DNA of 64,000 nucleotides. Source: Nostoc sp. PCC 7524. Its GTDB lineage: Bacteria > Cyanobacteriota > Cyanobacteriia > Cyanobacteriales > Nostocaceae. Positions within the stretch are counted from its first letter, which is position 1, and each line of letters begins with the position of its first letter. The notes under the pieces are model-generated. The model was not told where the DNA came from. It did no database searches and saw only the letters and a program-made list of their open reading frames with translations. Location of the stretch: NCBI RefSeq assembly GCF_000316645.1, contig NC_019684.1, positions 744,001-808,000 of the forward strand, written 5' to 3'. Positions 61,998 through 64,000 of the stretch are shown piece by piece. Both the position numbers and the translations under genes were made by a program.

Positions 61998-64000
61998 TCA
62001 ATGCCCCAATCCCCAATCCCCAATCCCCAGTCCCCACTCCCCAGTCCCCACTCCCTGAAGGATTTCCGTAGCTTTATCAGCAGATAGGGGCTTATGGAAC
62101 AGGAAACCTTGTACATTTTCACAATGGATAGATTTTAAGAACTCCAGTTCTTCTGGCTTTTCTACACCTTCGGCGGTAAGTTTTAACCCTAAGCTTCTAC
62201 CTAAAGTGACGATCGCTTTGACAATATGCGCTACCCTCACATCTGTAGTCAACTCGCGAATGAAAGAACTATCAATTTTGAGATTATGCAGTGGTAAAAG
62301 TTGTAACCTTGAGAGGGATGAATGACCTGTACCAAAGTCATCAATTGACAGATGCACACCCATCTGTTCCAAATCATGCAATACCTTTTTGGTGAAATTT
62401 ATATCTTCAATAGCGGTTGTTTCTGTAATTTCTAACTCTAAAAATTGCGCTGCTAACCCTGTTTCTGCAAGAATTTCGGCAACAATTACTACTAAATTTG
62501 GTTGGCGGAACTGCTTAGGGGAGAGATTCACGGCAATGATTAAAGGGGGAAATCCTGCCTCTTGCCAAGCTCGATTTTGCTTACAGGCTGTCCGCAATAC
62601 CCATTCTCCAATCGGGATAATTAATCCACTTTCTTCTGCTAAGGGAATAAAAACATTAGGTGCTACGATTCCCATTTCTGGATGCTGCCAGCGTAACAAG
62701 GCTTCCATACCAGTAATTTTTCCGGTGTGAATATTAATTTGGGGCTGATAGTACACCGTGAATTCTTGCTTTTCTAGGGCATAGCGTAAATTCTTCTCTA
62801 AATTTAAAATATCAGGAGTCTTGTCACTCAAGGATGTACTATAAAATTGATAGTTATTTCTTCCTTCATCCTTGGCATGATACAAAGCTGTATCTGCGTG
62901 CTGGATCAAAGTTTCCGCATCCTGACTATGTTCATCTAGTAAGGCAATCCCTAAACTAGCACTGACATATAATTCATGTCCTTCCAAACAAAAAACTTTC
63001 TCGAAGGCCTTTAATATTCTCCAGGCGACTTGGTTAACTTCTTCCAGATAATTAATGCGGGGTAAGAGGATAGTAAATTCATCTCCCCCCCAACGTGCTA
63101 CCGTGTCTCCGGCTCTCAGAGATGCTTGTAATCTCTGCGCTACGTTTTGGAGTAAGCGATCGCCCAAGGTGTGACCCAAGGTATCATTAATAATCTTAAA
63201 GCGGTCAAGATCCAGGAAGATGACGGCTAGACTTTCGTGATTACGGGCAGCATTGGCTAAAGCTTTAACCAGTAGTTGATCAAACAATAACCGATTGGGC
63301 AGTCCAGTCAGGGAATCATGAAGGGCTTGGTAACGAATCTTTTCTTCTACCTGCTGACGTTGCCAAGCGCCACTGATACTAGCTGCCATTGTTAATAGTG
63401 TAGATTCTTCTTGCTTTGACCAGACACGCTCTTGGTGACAATCCGCTAAACCCAAAGCACCCCAAAATTGGTCTTCTAACCGCAGTGGCACTAACAGCAG
63501 GGATTGAATACTGTCTCGCATCAGGATTTCAGTTTCGGCAACAGGAAATTCCTGAGTCAGTCCCTGAATTGACTGTCCACTAGATAGAACAGTATACCAA
63601 CGTGATAAAGCCGGAGACTGATAAACTTGATTTTGCCAGTGATGTTGTGAGGATTCTAAAGGTGAGCGTGTCCATTCACATTGCAGGCTGACTGCTATTT
63701 CTGCTGTTTGGGGATGGAGATGATTCTTAAATAGATAAGCACGATCTGCTTGGGCTGCTTCACCTAGTACAGCCAGGGCTTTTTCTAGGGCAGTTTCGTA
63801 GTCCATTTCTACAAGCAAATAATTGGCTGCTTCTGCCACTGCTTGCAGTAAGCGATCGCGTTGGCGCAGTTCTGCTTCCGCTTGCTTTTGCTCAGTAATA
63901 TCTCTGATAATATAAGTTCTAATTAAATCACTTTCCGCTAAATGATGGACGGATTGTTCAAAAACTTTTTGACCAAAGGTGACTTCTCGGACAAAAGAAT
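61998..64000 (-). CDS. PAS-GAF-GGDEF-EAL cyclic-di-GMP protein, N-terminus beyond the window
   Basis: The frame is open to the window edge (at least 667 residues). The far N-terminal visible part is the end of a PAS/PAC unit (IIRDITEQKQAEAEL), then a coiled linker, a GAF domain (~55-215 of the visible part), a GGDEF domain with intact RWGGDEF and inhibitory-site RxxD five residues before it (RAGDTVARW), and an EAL domain with GMEALLRW and IDDFGTGHSSLSRL. So both diguanylate cyclase and phosphodiesterase motifs look intact. The last ~16 residues (GTGEWGLGIGDWGLGH) are encoded by repeat DNA. Confidence 0.93.
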   Translation of the reverse strand, partial: SFVREVTFGQKVFEQSVHHLAESDLIRTYIIRDITEQKQAEAELRQRDRLLQAVAEAANYLLVEMDYETALEKALAVLGEAAQADRAYLFKNHLHPQTAEIAVSLQCEWTRSPLESSQHHWQNQVYQSPALSRWYTVLSSGQSIQGLTQEFPVAETEILMRDSIQSLLLVPLRLEDQFWGALGLADCHQERVWSKQEESTLLTMAASISGAWQRQQVEEKIRYQALHDSLTGLPNRLLFDQLLVKALANAARNHESLAVIFLDLDRFKIINDTLGHTLGDRLLQNVAQRLQASLRAGDTVARWGGDEFTILLPRINYLEEVNQVAWRILKAFEKVFCLEGHELYVSASLGIALLDEHSQDAETLIQHADTALYHAKDEGRNNYQFYSTSLSDKTPDILNLEKNLRYALEKQEFTVYYQPQINIHTGKITGMEALLRWQHPEMGIVAPNVFIPLAEESGLIIPIGEWVLRTACKQNRAWQEAGFPPLIIAVNLSPKQFRQPNLVVIVAEILAETGLAAQFLELEITETTAIEDINFTKKVLHDLEQMGVHLSIDDFGTGHSSLSRLQLLPLHNLKIDSSFIRELTTDVRVAHIVKAIVTLGRSLGLKLTAEGVEKPEELEFLKSIHCENVQGFLFHKPLSADKATEILQGVGTGEWGLGIGDWGLGH
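62003..62055. repeat. CCCCAATC/CCCCAGTC repeat forming the 3' end of the GGDEF-EAL gene
   Basis: About seven units of the C-rich repeat lie in frame at the end of the coding sequence, adding Gly/Trp-rich residues after the EAL domain. Confidence 0.85.

Overview
The window is chromosomal DNA of a filamentous, heterocyst-type cyanobacterium (Nostoc/Anabaena group). Evidence: a psbA gene for photosystem II D1, ndhH, a phylloquinone (men) gene set, the carboxysome shell protein gene ccmP, an NblS-type sensor kinase, a cyanobacteriochrome-like GAF protein, very frequent HIP1 octamers (GCGATCGC), and the short tandem heptamer repeats and C-rich 'CCCCAATCCCCAGT' repeats typical of this group. Most of it is ordinary vertically inherited chromosome: single genes or short operons separated by 100-600 base spacers, many filled by interspersed repeats.

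Layout. 1-4.4 kb: an ABC-2 exporter pair (permease cut by the window edge) and two tandem MscS channels separated by a 17-copy heptamer array. 4.9-10.4 kb: leuB, a small conserved hypothetical, prepilin peptidase, accD, an MFS transporter. 10.5-18.4 kb: a sugar-binding protein and, 5 kb away, its likely permease, flanking a zinc-themed group (CDF transporter behind a Zur/Fur-like palindrome, a small coupled membrane protein, a large exported alkaline phosphatase, a PEP-CTERM protein), then an Ap4A phosphorylase and a YdeI-family protein. 18.4-22.5 kb: a scarred stretch with a serine-recombinase relative lacking its catalytic residues, gene remnants, and an aspartoacylase-like gene broken by the 3' end of an IS200/IS605 tnpB. 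22.5-27.3 kb: aroE, rsmH, ndhH, the stand-alone GAF protein and tRNA-Ser(CGA). 27.3-32.5 kb: menE-menC-menA facing away from menF (phylloquinone head-group synthesis). 32.5-44.7 kb: proA, cobB, a sugar-nucleotide epimerase, purD, nblS, a ComM-like ATPase, a HIT protein, psbA, a small conserved protein, a GNAT acetyltransferase. 45.8-52.2 kb: a complete lasso-peptide cluster. 52.4-64 kb: mtnP, an inactive (Tyr/Ser) orthocaspase, sat, mnmA, a SPOR-like secreted protein, a pentapeptide-repeat protein, ccmP, an ASCH protein and a GAF-GGDEF-EAL protein cut by the window end.

The most interesting system is the lasso-peptide cluster: PqqD-like recognition protein (B1), transglutaminase-fold leader protease (B2), an asparagine-synthetase-like cyclase with Cys2 replaced by Ser (C), two 57-residue precursors whose leaders fit the YxxPxLxxxGxxxxxTx rule and whose predicted cores start with Ala and carry Asp at position 9, an HprK-like kinase and an ABC exporter. 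The first precursor gene is short and easily missed, the predicted cores are unusually long (36 residues), and neither ends in the Ser that known lasso kinases phosphorylate. Other points worth following are the stand-alone DXCF-type GAF photoreceptor candidate and the invasion of menE, menC, cobB and several 3' gene ends by the intergenic repeats.
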